From positions 1 to 34,557 of the IMG/VR virus record IMGVR_UViG_3300047548_000357: 34,557 nt of DNA. One strand, written 5' to 3'. Below, piece by piece: positions 15,820-21,591 of this stretch. Numbering within the stretch: the first letter of the stretch is position 1; each line of letters opens with the position of its first letter. The position numbers and the translations under genes are program-made. The notes beneath the pieces were generated by a model, which was not told the DNA's origin, did not search any database, and saw only the letters and a list, made by a program, of their open reading frames with translations. Source of the stretch: a virus.

Positions 15820-15948
15820 CTAATCACTCTCGTGGTTACATTCAATTTCCAGGGCGACCGTATCGTGGCCCATCCGTATATCAACCTTGCTGCCCTGTTC
15901 CTGAGATACCTGTAACGAGTTCTCGCGCCGTCCTGTCACATAGCGCAT
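15820..15948 (-). CDS. Small ORF (42 aa) in the RNA-rich interval
   Basis: ATG at 15948 to TAG at 15820 encodes 42 residues starting MRYVTGRRENSLQ and containing KVDIRMGHDTVALEIECN. The residue mix and codon use look protein-like, unlike the other frames, and it fills the only long gap in the leftward operon. SD support is weak (AAGAAAA 6-12 nt upstream). Two nested inverted repeats overlap it (15779-15787 with 15929-15937, and 15790-15804 with 15876-15887). Function unknown. Confidence 0.5.
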   Translation of the reverse strand: MRYVTGRRENSLQVSQEQGSKVDIRMGHDTVALEIECNHESD

Positions 15949-16023
15949 TCGGTTTTCTTGATGGCAGTCCCGAACTTGGACTCACTGCTAACGCGATCAG
16001 TACGGTCTATATGTACAGGCAAT

Positions 16024-16129
16024 AAAAAAGCCCTCTAGGTTTGGCTCTCTCCTGTGTGGGCAGGTTTTCTGGTGTGCGCCAGAATTGAGAACCAAAGCTA
16101 AAGGGCTTGCATCTATACCCACATATAGA
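16024..16129 (-). terminator. Branched RNA element 1: three-way junction with U-run and kissing loop
   Basis: Leftward RNA. P1 pairs 16108-16087 with 16049-16028 over 22 positions (19 Watson-Crick, 2 G-U, 1 C-C mismatch) and ends in six U (16029-16024). Inside, P2 is TTCTGG/CCAGAA with loop CGCACA (16084-16067) and P3 is CCTG/CAGG with loop CCCACA (16064-16051). Just upstream a 6-bp hairpin (16129-16112) has loop TGTGGG, exactly complementary to the P3 loop and 5 of 6 to the P2 loop. It lies between the replication block and the next gene block. Intrinsic terminator or antitermination switch is inferred. Confidence 0.75.
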
Positions 16130-16144
16130 CAGAAAAATTATAGA

Positions 16145-16564
16145 TCACATAGCTGCATTTGCAAAGACATATTCGATTGATTTTGCAAATTGCTTTCTCG
16201 TTAGTGATAGTTGTAAGTTATCAGTCTCAGTTAAAGCCTCGCCAATGTCTCGATAGTCATCGCCAGTCAACGCCCAACGTCCAGACTTTTTATGGCGCTC
16301 TCTGACGTTAATAACAGCATCTAGCCCACGGCGGAATACATCCATCTCAAGATCGTTCTGCCAAGCTGCCGTTAGTCCTACGTTCAATCTGGCCGTTATC
16401 GTGTGCCAGGATTGGTCGTCTGCGATGCCTTCACGAAACTTCATTAGCTCCATGTGTGGAGTCAGCTGAAGCGCAGTTTCTTCATCAGCGCCATGCCGGA
16501 TAGTCAGAGGGATACCGGCCCTGACTTTTGTTTGCTTCTTTCTCGGCTTTTTACTTGATGGCAT
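16145..16564 (-). CDS. Basic phage protein at the Q-like position (unknown)
   Basis: 139 aa from ATG at 16564 (an upstream TTG gives three more residues). The N-terminus is highly basic (MPSSKKPRKKQTKVRAG); the rest is helical, with ALTGDDYRDIGEALTETDNLQLSLTRKQFAKSIEY resembling a recurring phage protein. It is the last gene of the replication block and its stop lies about 16 nt before branched RNA element 1, where lambdoid phages keep the Q antiterminator. No Q family motif is recognised; an RNA- or DNA-binding regulatory role is inferred from charge and place. Confidence 0.7.
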   Translation of the reverse strand: MPSSKKPRKKQTKVRAGIPLTIRHGADEETALQLTPHMELMKFREGIADDQSWHTITARLNVGLTAAWQNDLEMDVFRRGLDAVINVRERHKKSGRWALTGDDYRDIGEALTETDNLQLSLTRKQFAKSIEYVFANAAM

Positions 16565-16835
16565 TTTTAACAACCTCTAAAGCCTCTTTTAAATTACGAA
16601 CGACAGCTACTTGCCCTAACCAGTCCGCATGCCAGACGATTTGCTGCGATGTAAGCTTTCCGTCGCCTTCTTTAATCTCCAGTAGCAGGTTGTAACGACG
16701 AAGCTGATTCTTTGCGCCGACCAAAATATCCGGGCAACCTTGACCTACTTTGTGTAAATGCTGGACTGTGTATCCGGCATTACGAAGGCCATGTACGATT
16801 TCCCGCTGGTTTGTGTCTACTCTGTACGCTCTCAT
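16551..16835 (-). CDS. VRR-NUC domain nuclease
   Basis: 94 aa from ATG at 16835, overlapping the upstream stop as ATGA. A PD-(D/E)XK VRR-NUC core is visible: GQGCPDILVGAKN (catalytic D), then LLLEIKEGDGKLTSQQIVWH with the E-x-K pair, then W...GQVAVVRN. Stand-alone VRR-NUC proteins of about 90-110 aa in phages are predicted structure-specific nucleases, possibly Holliday-junction or flap processing in replication and recombination. It lies in the replication cluster. Confidence 0.88.
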   Translation of the reverse strand: MRAYRVDTNQREIVHGLRNAGYTVQHLHKVGQGCPDILVGAKNQLRRYNLLLEIKEGDGKLTSQQIVWHADWLGQVAVVRNLKEALEVVKNAIK

Positions 16836-17239
16836 TTCACGATTTTCCATTGATTTGATGCTCTATTCTTGTCGTTACGAATTGCTTCAGCCAGCAACTT
16901 TGTTTTGCGCCTAGCTAAATTTGAATCTCTTTTCAAAGCGGCTCGCTCTGTGTCCCATTTTCTATTTGCTTTGCCAAACTCAATATTTGCCATCCAATCA
17001 AGCGTTTCAACGTCTTTTGATGAATCTGTGTCCCATAGCCTGTCAGCTAAAATTTTCATATGCCGCCCGACCATTTCTTGAACTCTGCCAGGCCAAAAAA
17101 TACATTCAGGCACTCTTTTCAGTTCATTGCAGTCAAGCATTATTCCGTAAGGTTTTAGCCATCGCTCTAAATCAGTCATCCTTACGTCTTTGCGAAAAGC
17201 TTTGATAAGCATTGCGTCATATATTCGCTGTTTATTCAC
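16832..17239 (-). CDS. Basic helical replication-cluster protein (unknown)
   Basis: 135 aa with GTG start at 17239, preceded by GGGAG at 6 nt. The protein is rich in Lys and Arg, especially in the last 45 residues (ERAALKRDSNLARRKTKLLAEAIRNDKNRA). The middle has LKPYGIMLDCNELKRVPECIFWPGRVQEM. No enzyme motif is recognised. It may bind nucleic acid, given charge and position between helicase-side genes and the nuclease. Confidence 0.65.
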   Translation of the reverse strand: MNKQRIYDAMLIKAFRKDVRMTDLERWLKPYGIMLDCNELKRVPECIFWPGRVQEMVGRHMKILADRLWDTDSSKDVETLDWMANIEFGKANRKWDTERAALKRDSNLARRKTKLLAEAIRNDKNRASNQWKIVK

Positions 17240-17441
17240 GCCAATCTCCCTTTGCGCCTCTGTTTCCCTTAGACCACTGATCCTTGCAATCTTCTTCTAA
17301 CCTGTCGGCAGATTCATCTCCGCGCTTTCGTCTTACGTCAGATATATAGTTGATTGCTACGTTCCTATCTGCTGTGCGCCATTGCAAAACATAGCGCACT
17401 TCACATTGGTGGCGATATTCTTCGCTATTTGTATCAATCAC
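17232..17441 (-). CDS. DUF7696-like small protein
   Basis: 69 aa with GTG start (GTGA overlaps the helicase stop). MIDTNSEEYRHQCEVRYVLQW, then RRKRGDESADRLEEDCKDQW and NRGAKGDWRE, follows the compact pattern of a small phage protein family (S-E-E-(F/Y)-R-H-x-C-E-V-R ... K-R-G ... A-x-R-L ... Q-W) near replication genes. Function unknown; it is not an enzyme by sequence. Confidence 0.75.
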   Translation of the reverse strand: MIDTNSEEYRHQCEVRYVLQWRTADRNVAINYISDVRRKRGDESADRLEEDCKDQWSKGNRGAKGDWRE

Positions 17442-18433
17442 AACCGGCCAACGTTATCAAAGTCTTGCGGCAAAGAACCAAGTTTCTCGACAAACTGCTG
17501 GCTGCTGGCGTGATACCAAAGTGAATACCACTCCTGGGATTCTCCGTTCCTCTGCTTCTCGCACATCAGGTAAGCATCCGGCATGGATTCATCTACCTGC
17601 TCACCCATATTCCGCAGGTTTTCCTTCTTCTTGTTGCGCCACATCAAAAACACGTTATCAACCTGATCTGAGATAGATCCTGAACCTTTCAGATCGTTCT
17701 TATTAGGCTGCTGTTCCTCGTTCACCAGCTTGCGGATGTGGTGAACCAGATGGATGTGAACGTTATGGTCACGCGCTAATGCGGTCAGTTCGTCAATAAA
17801 GTTCTTCTGACCGTTGAAATCATCCTCACCCTTAACGCACTTCATCAGCGAGTCGATAAAAATATGCTGTACACCTAACTCAACGGCACAGTACCTAGCC
17901 ATCGCTATGACTTTATCCGCTGAAGTTGTCCCCTGTTGGTCGTAAATGTACATCTTGTCTGACAGAAACTTATCCATCCTGCCAACAAGTTTTTCAATGT
18001 AAGACTTCCTGTCATGCGTCATTGGTGAATCAACAAACTCACCTGCAAACTGGCGCATCATCCTCTCTAACGTACGCTCCGGCTTCATCTCAAAAGAAGC
18101 AATGCAAACGGTCTGCCCCTGCTTCACCAGGTTTAGCGCAATCTGACCAGTAATCAGCGATTTGCCGCCACCATTACCGCCAGCATAGACCGTTACTTCT
18201 CCTGCCCGATACGCAAAACCACCGTGAGTTTTCGGCCACGGCAAAGTGATTTGATGATTAGCTGCCTCAGAAAGATAGTTTTCCTTAATCGTTTCCAGCC
18301 AATCAATAGCTTTCTTTACTCTAATCGTTACGTCATTGGCATGAAGGTATTTCTCTACGTCAATAGAGTCTGACTTAATAATCCGCGCTTTTCTGGCGGC
18401 ATCTAGGTCTAATGCCCTTTCGTAAACACTCAT
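17438..18433 (-). CDS. DnaB-like replicative helicase (RecA-fold)
   Basis: 331 aa. RecA-like ATPase: Walker A GGNGGGKS at 85-92, Walker B HIFIDSL at 190-196, H-motif HLVHHIRK near 228-235 and a conserved GSGSISDQVDNVF segment that in this family carries subunit-contact residues. It lacks the N-terminal DnaB domain, so it is a short phage helicase like those of small podoviruses. It probably unwinds the fork 5' to 3' as a hexamer. The CHC2 protein is encoded just upstream with ATGA overlap, and the loader-like gene before that. Confidence 0.92.
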   Translation of the reverse strand: MSVYERALDLDAARKARIIKSDSIDVEKYLHANDVTIRVKKAIDWLETIKENYLSEAANHQITLPWPKTHGGFAYRAGEVTVYAGGNGGGKSLITGQIALNLVKQGQTVCIASFEMKPERTLERMMRQFAGEFVDSPMTHDRKSYIEKLVGRMDKFLSDKMYIYDQQGTTSADKVIAMARYCAVELGVQHIFIDSLMKCVKGEDDFNGQKNFIDELTALARDHNVHIHLVHHIRKLVNEEQQPNKNDLKGSGSISDQVDNVFLMWRNKKKENLRNMGEQVDESMPDAYLMCEKQRNGESQEWYSLWYHASSQQFVEKLGSLPQDFDNVGRL

Positions 18434-18852
18434 TGCATATACCCCGCCGCTTCGTTGATACGTTCAAAAGCCGTTTTAAGGCGTTTTCTATCAGCATCTG
18501 ATACTTGCCTACCTTCTGCTATATCAAACGCCACCAGCGACGTTACAATAGCCTCAAAATGGATAATTTTCAGCAAGTCAGCAGCATAGAACGGCTTACG
18601 CTCTGATTTCAGCCCGTGGATACCTGGTTTTAAAAGATCGTCTTTAGGAAACAGATCAGTCATGTCCATGCCTACGGCTGAAACAACTTCGTAGGCAGAA
18701 CATCCAGCAAAACACTTAAGCAGGATTCGACCATCATCAAGTTGCGTGATAGCCAGGCTAGGGCTTTTGTCGCCGTGAGCAGGACAGCAAGCAGTCCAAC
18801 GGCCTTTTGCGCCTTTGACTTTCTCTAGGCGGTTTAGAAGATTTCCGATCAT
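18430..18852 (-). CDS. CHC2 zinc-finger primase-like protein
   Basis: 140 aa. RWTACCPAHGDKSPSLAITQLDDGRILLKCFAGCS shows the primase zinc-binding motif C-P-x-H ... C-x3-C (C23, H26, C47, C51). No TOPRIM catalytic domain follows, only about 80 helical residues, so it is either a template-recognition subunit that works with a host primase or an accessory of the helicase. Start and stop overlap neighbours by 4 nt. It is part of the replication operon. Confidence 0.9.
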   Translation of the reverse strand: MIGNLLNRLEKVKGAKGRWTACCPAHGDKSPSLAITQLDDGRILLKCFAGCSAYEVVSAVGMDMTDLFPKDDLLKPGIHGLKSERKPFYAADLLKIIHFEAIVTSLVAFDIAEGRQVSDADRKRLKTAFERINEAAGYMQ

Positions 18853-19472
18853 ATGACGCGCCTTCCTAGTGAGTTTATGTTAGTGACAGTCTCATTCTTT
18901 GGCTCGTAAACATCCTGCCAAGAATGCAATATGCTGTTTTGCAAAGGTATCGAAGGATTGATGCCTTTCAACTTCATCTTTTCCAACTTAGAAATTACGA
19001 TCTTTGCTGCACGATCAGTCATAGGTTTGCCTATCTTCTTCCTCATCGCAACAAAATCTTTCCAATCAGTTTTGTCTAACCAATCAGGTATTTCTATTAA
19101 CGTAAGTTTCTTCTCTTTCTCTGTCTCTCTCTCTCCCTCTCTCTCTGTCTCTGGGATAGCAACTTGATAGCAAGGTGCTAGCATAGTGCTAGCATCAATA
19201 AAAAAGCCATTATCAATCAATGGCTTAAGTCCAGCATCTATGTCTTTGCTAGCAATATGCAAGCGGAATGCTAGCTCGTCGCTAGCAGCATCAAAACTGC
19301 CGTCTTTTGACTCACTTGCAAGCAACCAAAGTAACGGAGCAATTGCTTTACTTGCAATAGGCAAACTAGCAAAAATACGGTCATTTAGCAGGTCACGATG
19401 CAGCTTTATCCACGGTGGGCAACGGTCTTTATAGTGCTGGAACTTGTCCCAATTCTTAGGCTTCAGGATCAT
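18849..19472 (-). CDS. Replication initiator/helicase-loader-like protein
   Basis: 207 aa. The beginning WIKLHRDLLNDRIFASLPIASKAIAPLLWLLASE resembles the winged-helix start of phage O-type initiators. The middle holds a charged linker (ETEREGERETEKEKK) and the C-terminal part has a helical DKTDWKDFVAMRKKIGKPMTDRAAK domain typical of loaders. Two four-unit 11-bp repeat arrays lie inside this gene (19155-19291), as lambda's origin lies in O, and a pyrimidine tract encodes the linker. The ATG overlaps the previous gene by 17 nt, with GGGGG as SD. Confidence 0.82.
   Translation of the reverse strand: MILKPKNWDKFQHYKDRCPPWIKLHRDLLNDRIFASLPIASKAIAPLLWLLASESKDGSFDAASDELAFRLHIASKDIDAGLKPLIDNGFFIDASTMLAPCYQVAIPETEREGERETEKEKKLTLIEIPDWLDKTDWKDFVAMRKKIGKPMTDRAAKIVISKLEKMKLKGINPSIPLQNSILHSWQDVYEPKNETVTNINSLGRRVI
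19107..19291. other. Putative replication origin: pyrimidine tract, iterons, hairpin, iterons
   Basis: Plus-strand order: 46-nt pyrimidine tract with only two G (19107-19152); four 11-bp repeats at 19155, 19166, 19177 and 19188 (GATAGCAACTT, GATAGCAAGGT, GCTAGCATAGT, GCTAGCATCAA); perfect 8-bp hairpin at 19204-19226; four more 11-bp repeats at 19248, 19259, 19270 and 19281 (GCTAGCAATAT, GCAAGCGGAAT, GCTAGCTCGTC, GCTAGCAGCAT). A degenerate pair follows at 19354 and 19365. Eleven is out of codon phase and equals about one helical turn, as for protein-bound iterons. Location in an initiator-like gene supports an origin; not demonstrated. Confidence 0.7.
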
Positions 19473-19665
19473 TTTCAGCCCCCATGTTCCACGCAGAATC
19501 TATCTCATCTTGATTCCTAAAAAACCAATCTTCAATTGCTCTAAATTGCTCTGGTGTTAAAAAAATAGTAACAATGTCTTTTTTTGATTGATCGTATTGG
19601 TCAATAAAAATTCTTCCAGTTTTTTGATAGCCAATTGAAACTTCTTGAGAACCTTTAATTTTCAT
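19456..19665 (-). CDS. Small phage protein, first gene after branched RNA element 2
   Basis: 69 aa: MKIKGSQEVSIGYQKTGRIFIDQYDQ, then IVTIFLTPEQFRAIEDWFFRNQDEIDSAWN. Proteins with this I.Y...GRI.I.Q.D....D.V...LTPEQF..I..W pattern recur in phage replication regions; function unknown. The RBS GGAA lies just downstream of the U-run of RNA element 2, so that RNA could control this gene and everything behind it. Confidence 0.75.
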   Translation of the reverse strand: MKIKGSQEVSIGYQKTGRIFIDQYDQSKKDIVTIFLTPEQFRAIEDWFFRNQDEIDSAWNMGAENDPEA

Positions 19666-19678
19666 AGCTTTTCCAAAT

Positions 19679-19786
19679 AAAAAAAGCCCTAGGAGAGACT
19701 CTCACCGCAAGCGGCGTTGGCAGACCAGTGGGTAACTGGCAGAGTCCCTTCTAGGGCTTACCCATAAACGTGCTGCCAAGCACGTT
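19679..19786 (-). terminator. Branched RNA element 2: three-way junction with U-run and pseudoknot
   Basis: Leftward RNA. P1 pairs 19759-19741 with 19702-19684 over 19 positions (17 Watson-Crick, 1 G-U, 1 A-C mismatch), followed by seven U (19685-19679). P2 is CCAG(T)/(A)CTGG with loop TTACCCA (19739-19725) and P3 is CCG-CTTG-CGG, a stable CUUG-type tetraloop (19714-19705). The seven bases TGGGTAA (19764-19758) directly before P1 are fully complementary to the P2 loop. An 8-bp hairpin (19786-19767) lies upstream. It sits in the leader of the replication operon. Architecture matches element 1 at 16024-16129. Confidence 0.75.
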
Positions 19787-19790
19787 ACTA

Positions 19791-19961
19791 CTATATCGTA
19801 ACGCCTCGCTGCTGGCAAATCCTGCATACTGTACTGTTTACAAACTGACTGCCAGATCTGGACCGCTTGCAGCCCTGACAATATTGCAGCTTAAAGTTAT
19901 AGCTGGTCGCTCCAGACGATTGGGACGTTGCTGGCAAGGACTTTGAAGTGTTTTTTTTCAA
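19791..19961 (-). CDS. Small zinc-ribbon protein with TTG start
   Basis: 56 aa with a C-x2-C-x14-C-x2-C knuckle (C28, C31, C46, C49; segments YCQGCKRS and VCRICQQRG). No ATG exists in the frame; TTG at 19961 has AGAGG at 8 nt upstream. The N-terminal 20 residues overlap the 57-aa gene in another frame for 65 nt, but the zinc core lies after that gene's stop. The Cys spacing makes chance unlikely. Small zinc proteins in early leaders often bind DNA or RNA polymerase; no specific role can be stated. Confidence 0.55.
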   Translation of the reverse strand: MKKNTSKSLPATSQSSGATSYNFKLQYCQGCKRSRSGSQFVNSTVCRICQQRGVTI

Positions 19962-20070
19962 TTGGCTGACCTCTTGGTGATTCGGTTGGATAAGTAAGTT
20001 TCAGCGGCTTGAACCAGTCTTGCTCTTGCGTTTCCTTTTGTAGCCGCTTTAGCGTTTCTTCGTATTTCAT
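19897..20070 (-). CDS. Small leader-operon protein (unknown, 57 aa)
   Basis: Starts MKYEETLKRLQKETQEQDWF at 20070, with GGAG 6-7 nt upstream and ATGA overlap with the preceding 29-aa peptide. The longer open frame reaching 20313 runs through the operator region and is not credible as a start. The protein has a charged N-terminal helix, then a KLTYPTESPRGQPIEKKHF linker and a C-terminal VLASNVPIVWSD. Family not recognised. Confidence 0.6.
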   Translation of the reverse strand: MKYEETLKRLQKETQEQDWFKPLKLTYPTESPRGQPIEKKHFKVLASNVPIVWSDQL

Positions 20071-20156
20071 GAGTGTCTCCATAGAATCGCAGCAACCAGG
20101 ATGAACCCAATAGCCGCATATAGTTCGAATACATCTATAAATGTCCAAATGTCCAT
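20067..20156 (-). CDS. 29-aa single-span membrane peptide
   Basis: MDIWTFIDVFELYAAIGFI followed by LVAAILWRHS: one transmembrane helix with a short basic tail. ATG at 20156 is preferred over 20162 because GAAGGTG lies exactly 6 nt upstream. It ends with ATGA into the next gene. It is the first ORF of the leftward leader. A role in superinfection exclusion or membrane signalling is conceivable but not supported beyond topology. Confidence 0.55.
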   Translation of the reverse strand: MDIWTFIDVFELYAAIGFILVAAILWRHS

Positions 20157-20335
20157 TGTCATCACCTTCAAAAGCCGCGTCAACTGGCGCAAGGAAACAG
20201 TAGGCCAACGACAAGAAACTTGCAAATAGAAAATTTCTATAGAAATTGCTTTTGTTATAGAAATATTTTCGTTTGCAAAGTTTTTCAGCTGGACTATGAT
20301 TCTTCCATCGCATCAGCGATTACTAGGAGATGAAT
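20157..20335. promoter_or_regulatory. Divergent control region with palindromic operator
   Basis: A perfect 16-bp palindrome AATTTCTATAGAAATT lies at 20232-20247. A related imperfect site in opposite orientation lies at 20255-20270. These are flanked by TTTGCAA-containing repeats at 20219-20225 and 20272-20279, each followed by GTTT or AGTTT reading outward. The arrangement suggests a regulator, perhaps the Cro-like protein encoded at 22297, controlling both outward transcripts. A leftward promoter is likely here, but its -10 box (TACTGT, 17 bp from TTGCAA) is weak. Confidence 0.6.
20273..20300 (+). promoter_or_regulatory. Rightward early promoter
   Basis: A sigma70-like pair: TTGCAA at 20273-20278 and TATGAT at 20295-20300 with a 16-bp spacer. 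Transcription would begin near 20307, just before the RBS AGGAG at 20325 of the first rightward gene. The palindromic operator lies immediately upstream. Confidence 0.6.
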
Positions 20336-20659
20336 ATGAACCGCAAGATGGAAATTGAAGATGAACTGTTCACCAGCCTGCTTAATGGCGATGTATATGA
20401 CTTTACGGATCGCATCCCTAAGCAACTTGTATCAGACGAACTAGCAGAACTGCTTTATACCTGGAGTGTGTTCAAAGACTCGCCAAGCTTTAACGGATCT
20501 TTTACCCGTCACGTTCAATCAATGTGCGCTCGTATTGCAGAGCATGTCGTTAAGATTGAGGGCTTAGGTAGTGATTACGTTGATGAGGAGGGCAACTGGC
20601 TGGAGGAATGCGACCGTTACTATGACGAGAAAAAAGATCGTCAAGCGGAGGGCATGTAA
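20336..20659 (+). CDS. First rightward early gene (unknown)
   Basis: 107 aa from ATG at 20336, chosen because AGGAG ends 6 nt before it while the upstream ATG at 20330 touches the SD. Acidic and helical: MNRKMEIEDELFTSLLNGD, SDELAELLYTWSVFKDS, ending in charged YDEKKDRQAEGM. Acidic early proteins of this kind often counter host proteins, but no family is recognised. The stop overlaps the next start (TAATG). Confidence 0.7.
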   Translation: MNRKMEIEDELFTSLLNGDVYDFTDRIPKQLVSDELAELLYTWSVFKDSPSFNGSFTRHVQSMCARIAEHVVKIEGLGSDYVDEEGNWLEECDRYYDEKKDRQAEGM

Positions 20660-20760
20660 TGTTTAACGCTAACGACAAATTGGCTCAATTTTTAGCCAAA
20701 CACCCTAACGCTGCATTGATTGTTTTGTTTGCTTTGATTGTTTTGTCATCCTATGAATAA
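20659..20760 (+). CDS. 33-aa single-span membrane peptide
   Basis: MFNANDKLAQFLAKHPNAAL followed by IVLFALIVLSSYE: a short soluble N-terminus then one hydrophobic helix. It begins on the previous stop (TAATG) and overlaps the next ORF by 8 nt. The tight packing supports real translation. Membrane localisation is predicted; role unknown. Confidence 0.6.
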   Translation: MFNANDKLAQFLAKHPNAALIVLFALIVLSSYE

Positions 20761-20917
20761 ATCTATCTTAGATCCTACCTTTAACTATGTGCCAGCTGAA
20801 CACACAGATATTCGCAAGACTTTCGAGCGTATACGTCAAGAAATGGCAACGATTCAAAGCGTATCGAAAGTCAGGAAACTCACTAATATGCAGTCTCAAA
20901 AACGCAATAAAGGCTAA
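20753..20917 (+). CDS. 54-aa conserved small phage protein
   Basis: MNKSILDPTFNYVPAEHTDI continuing RKTFERIRQEMATIQ and a basic tail. The LDPTF.Y.P...TDIRKTFERIR pattern recurs as a tiny ORF near phage recombination genes, function unknown. It lies 3 nt upstream of the ERF gene's ATG and overlaps the membrane peptide. The basic C-terminus suggests nucleic-acid contact. Confidence 0.65.
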   Translation: MNKSILDPTFNYVPAEHTDIRKTFERIRQEMATIQSVSKVRKLTNMQSQKRNKG

Positions 20918-20920
20918 ATA

Positions 20921-21580
20921 ATGGAAAACTATCGCCAACAGCAAGAGCAAGAAGAGCGTCAACAGTGGATTGTGTATGACAAGCTTCAGGCTGCTCGTAT
21001 CGCCCTCCAGAGCCAGGATCTTAAAAAGTCAGGCCATAACAAGTTTGCAGGGTATAAATACTTTGAACTTGCAGACTTCCTGCCGACAGTAAACAAGATT
21101 TTCATGGATCTAAAACTGTGCCATACGCTTGAGTTCTATCCTGAAGTGGCTATTCTTCGCGTCATTGATACAGAAAACGGTGGAGATGCTAAGTTCTCAT
21201 GCCCAATGGCCGAAGCCGAACTTAAAGGATGCCATCCGGTACAGAATCTTGGCGCATCGATTACTTACATCACACGATACCTTCTCGTTATGGCACTGGC
21301 TATCGTAGAGCATGATGCGATTGACTCATCGGAGCCTATCGTAGAACGTAAGTCTGCAAAGCCTGTAAGCAAAGACGTATTTGACTTGATGGCTGAGGAT
21401 GAAAAAGAAATGATTCTGTCGTTTGCAATGAACGTCACGAATCTAACGAATGATGGCGATATTGAAGGTGCGCTAGAGTACATCAATTCGTTGGAACTGG
21501 ATGCAGACTGGAAAACTGCACTATGGAGTCAGCTTGATTCTAAGCAACGCTCTGCTATTAAAAAACTGACTGTTAAATAA
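20921..21580 (+). CDS. ERF-family single-strand annealing protein
   Basis: 219 aa. DKLQAARIALQSQDLKKSGHNKFAGYKYFELADFLP, then GCHPVQNLGASITYITRYLLVMALAIVEHDAID is the ERF superfamily signature (G-x-x-VQ-x-x-GA-x-x-TY-x-x-RYLL). ERF proteins anneal complementary single strands in phage recombination and genome circularisation. The C-terminal 70 residues are a helical acidic tail. AAGG at 7 nt serves as SD. Its neighbour downstream is an SSB-like protein. Confidence 0.92.
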   Translation: MENYRQQQEQEERQQWIVYDKLQAARIALQSQDLKKSGHNKFAGYKYFELADFLPTVNKIFMDLKLCHTLEFYPEVAILRVIDTENGGDAKFSCPMAEAELKGCHPVQNLGASITYITRYLLVMALAIVEHDAIDSSEPIVERKSAKPVSKDVFDLMAEDEKEMILSFAMNVTNLTNDGDIEGALEYINSLELDADWKTALWSQLDSKQRSAIKKLTVK

Positions 21581-21591
21581 GGAACTATTGA

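Noticed and set aside
15779-15937. Group I intron or riboswitch in the gap before 15752
   Set aside because: Nested stems are present, but no known core motifs of either class were recognised.
15741-16025. 94-codon rightward frame in the RNA-rich interval
   Set aside because: It is antisense to the leftward small ORF and RNA structures, with no SD or downstream rightward genes. The leftward 42-aa frame is more protein-like.
16024-16129. tRNA-like or tmRNA reading of element 1
   Set aside because: The inner hairpins lack anticodon and T-loop features, there is no CCA end, and the U-run fits termination.
19897-20313. Full 138-codon leftward frame reaching the operator
   Set aside because: Its first 80 residues run through the operator and the 29-aa peptide; the internal ATG at 20070 has the proper RBS and ATGA coupling.
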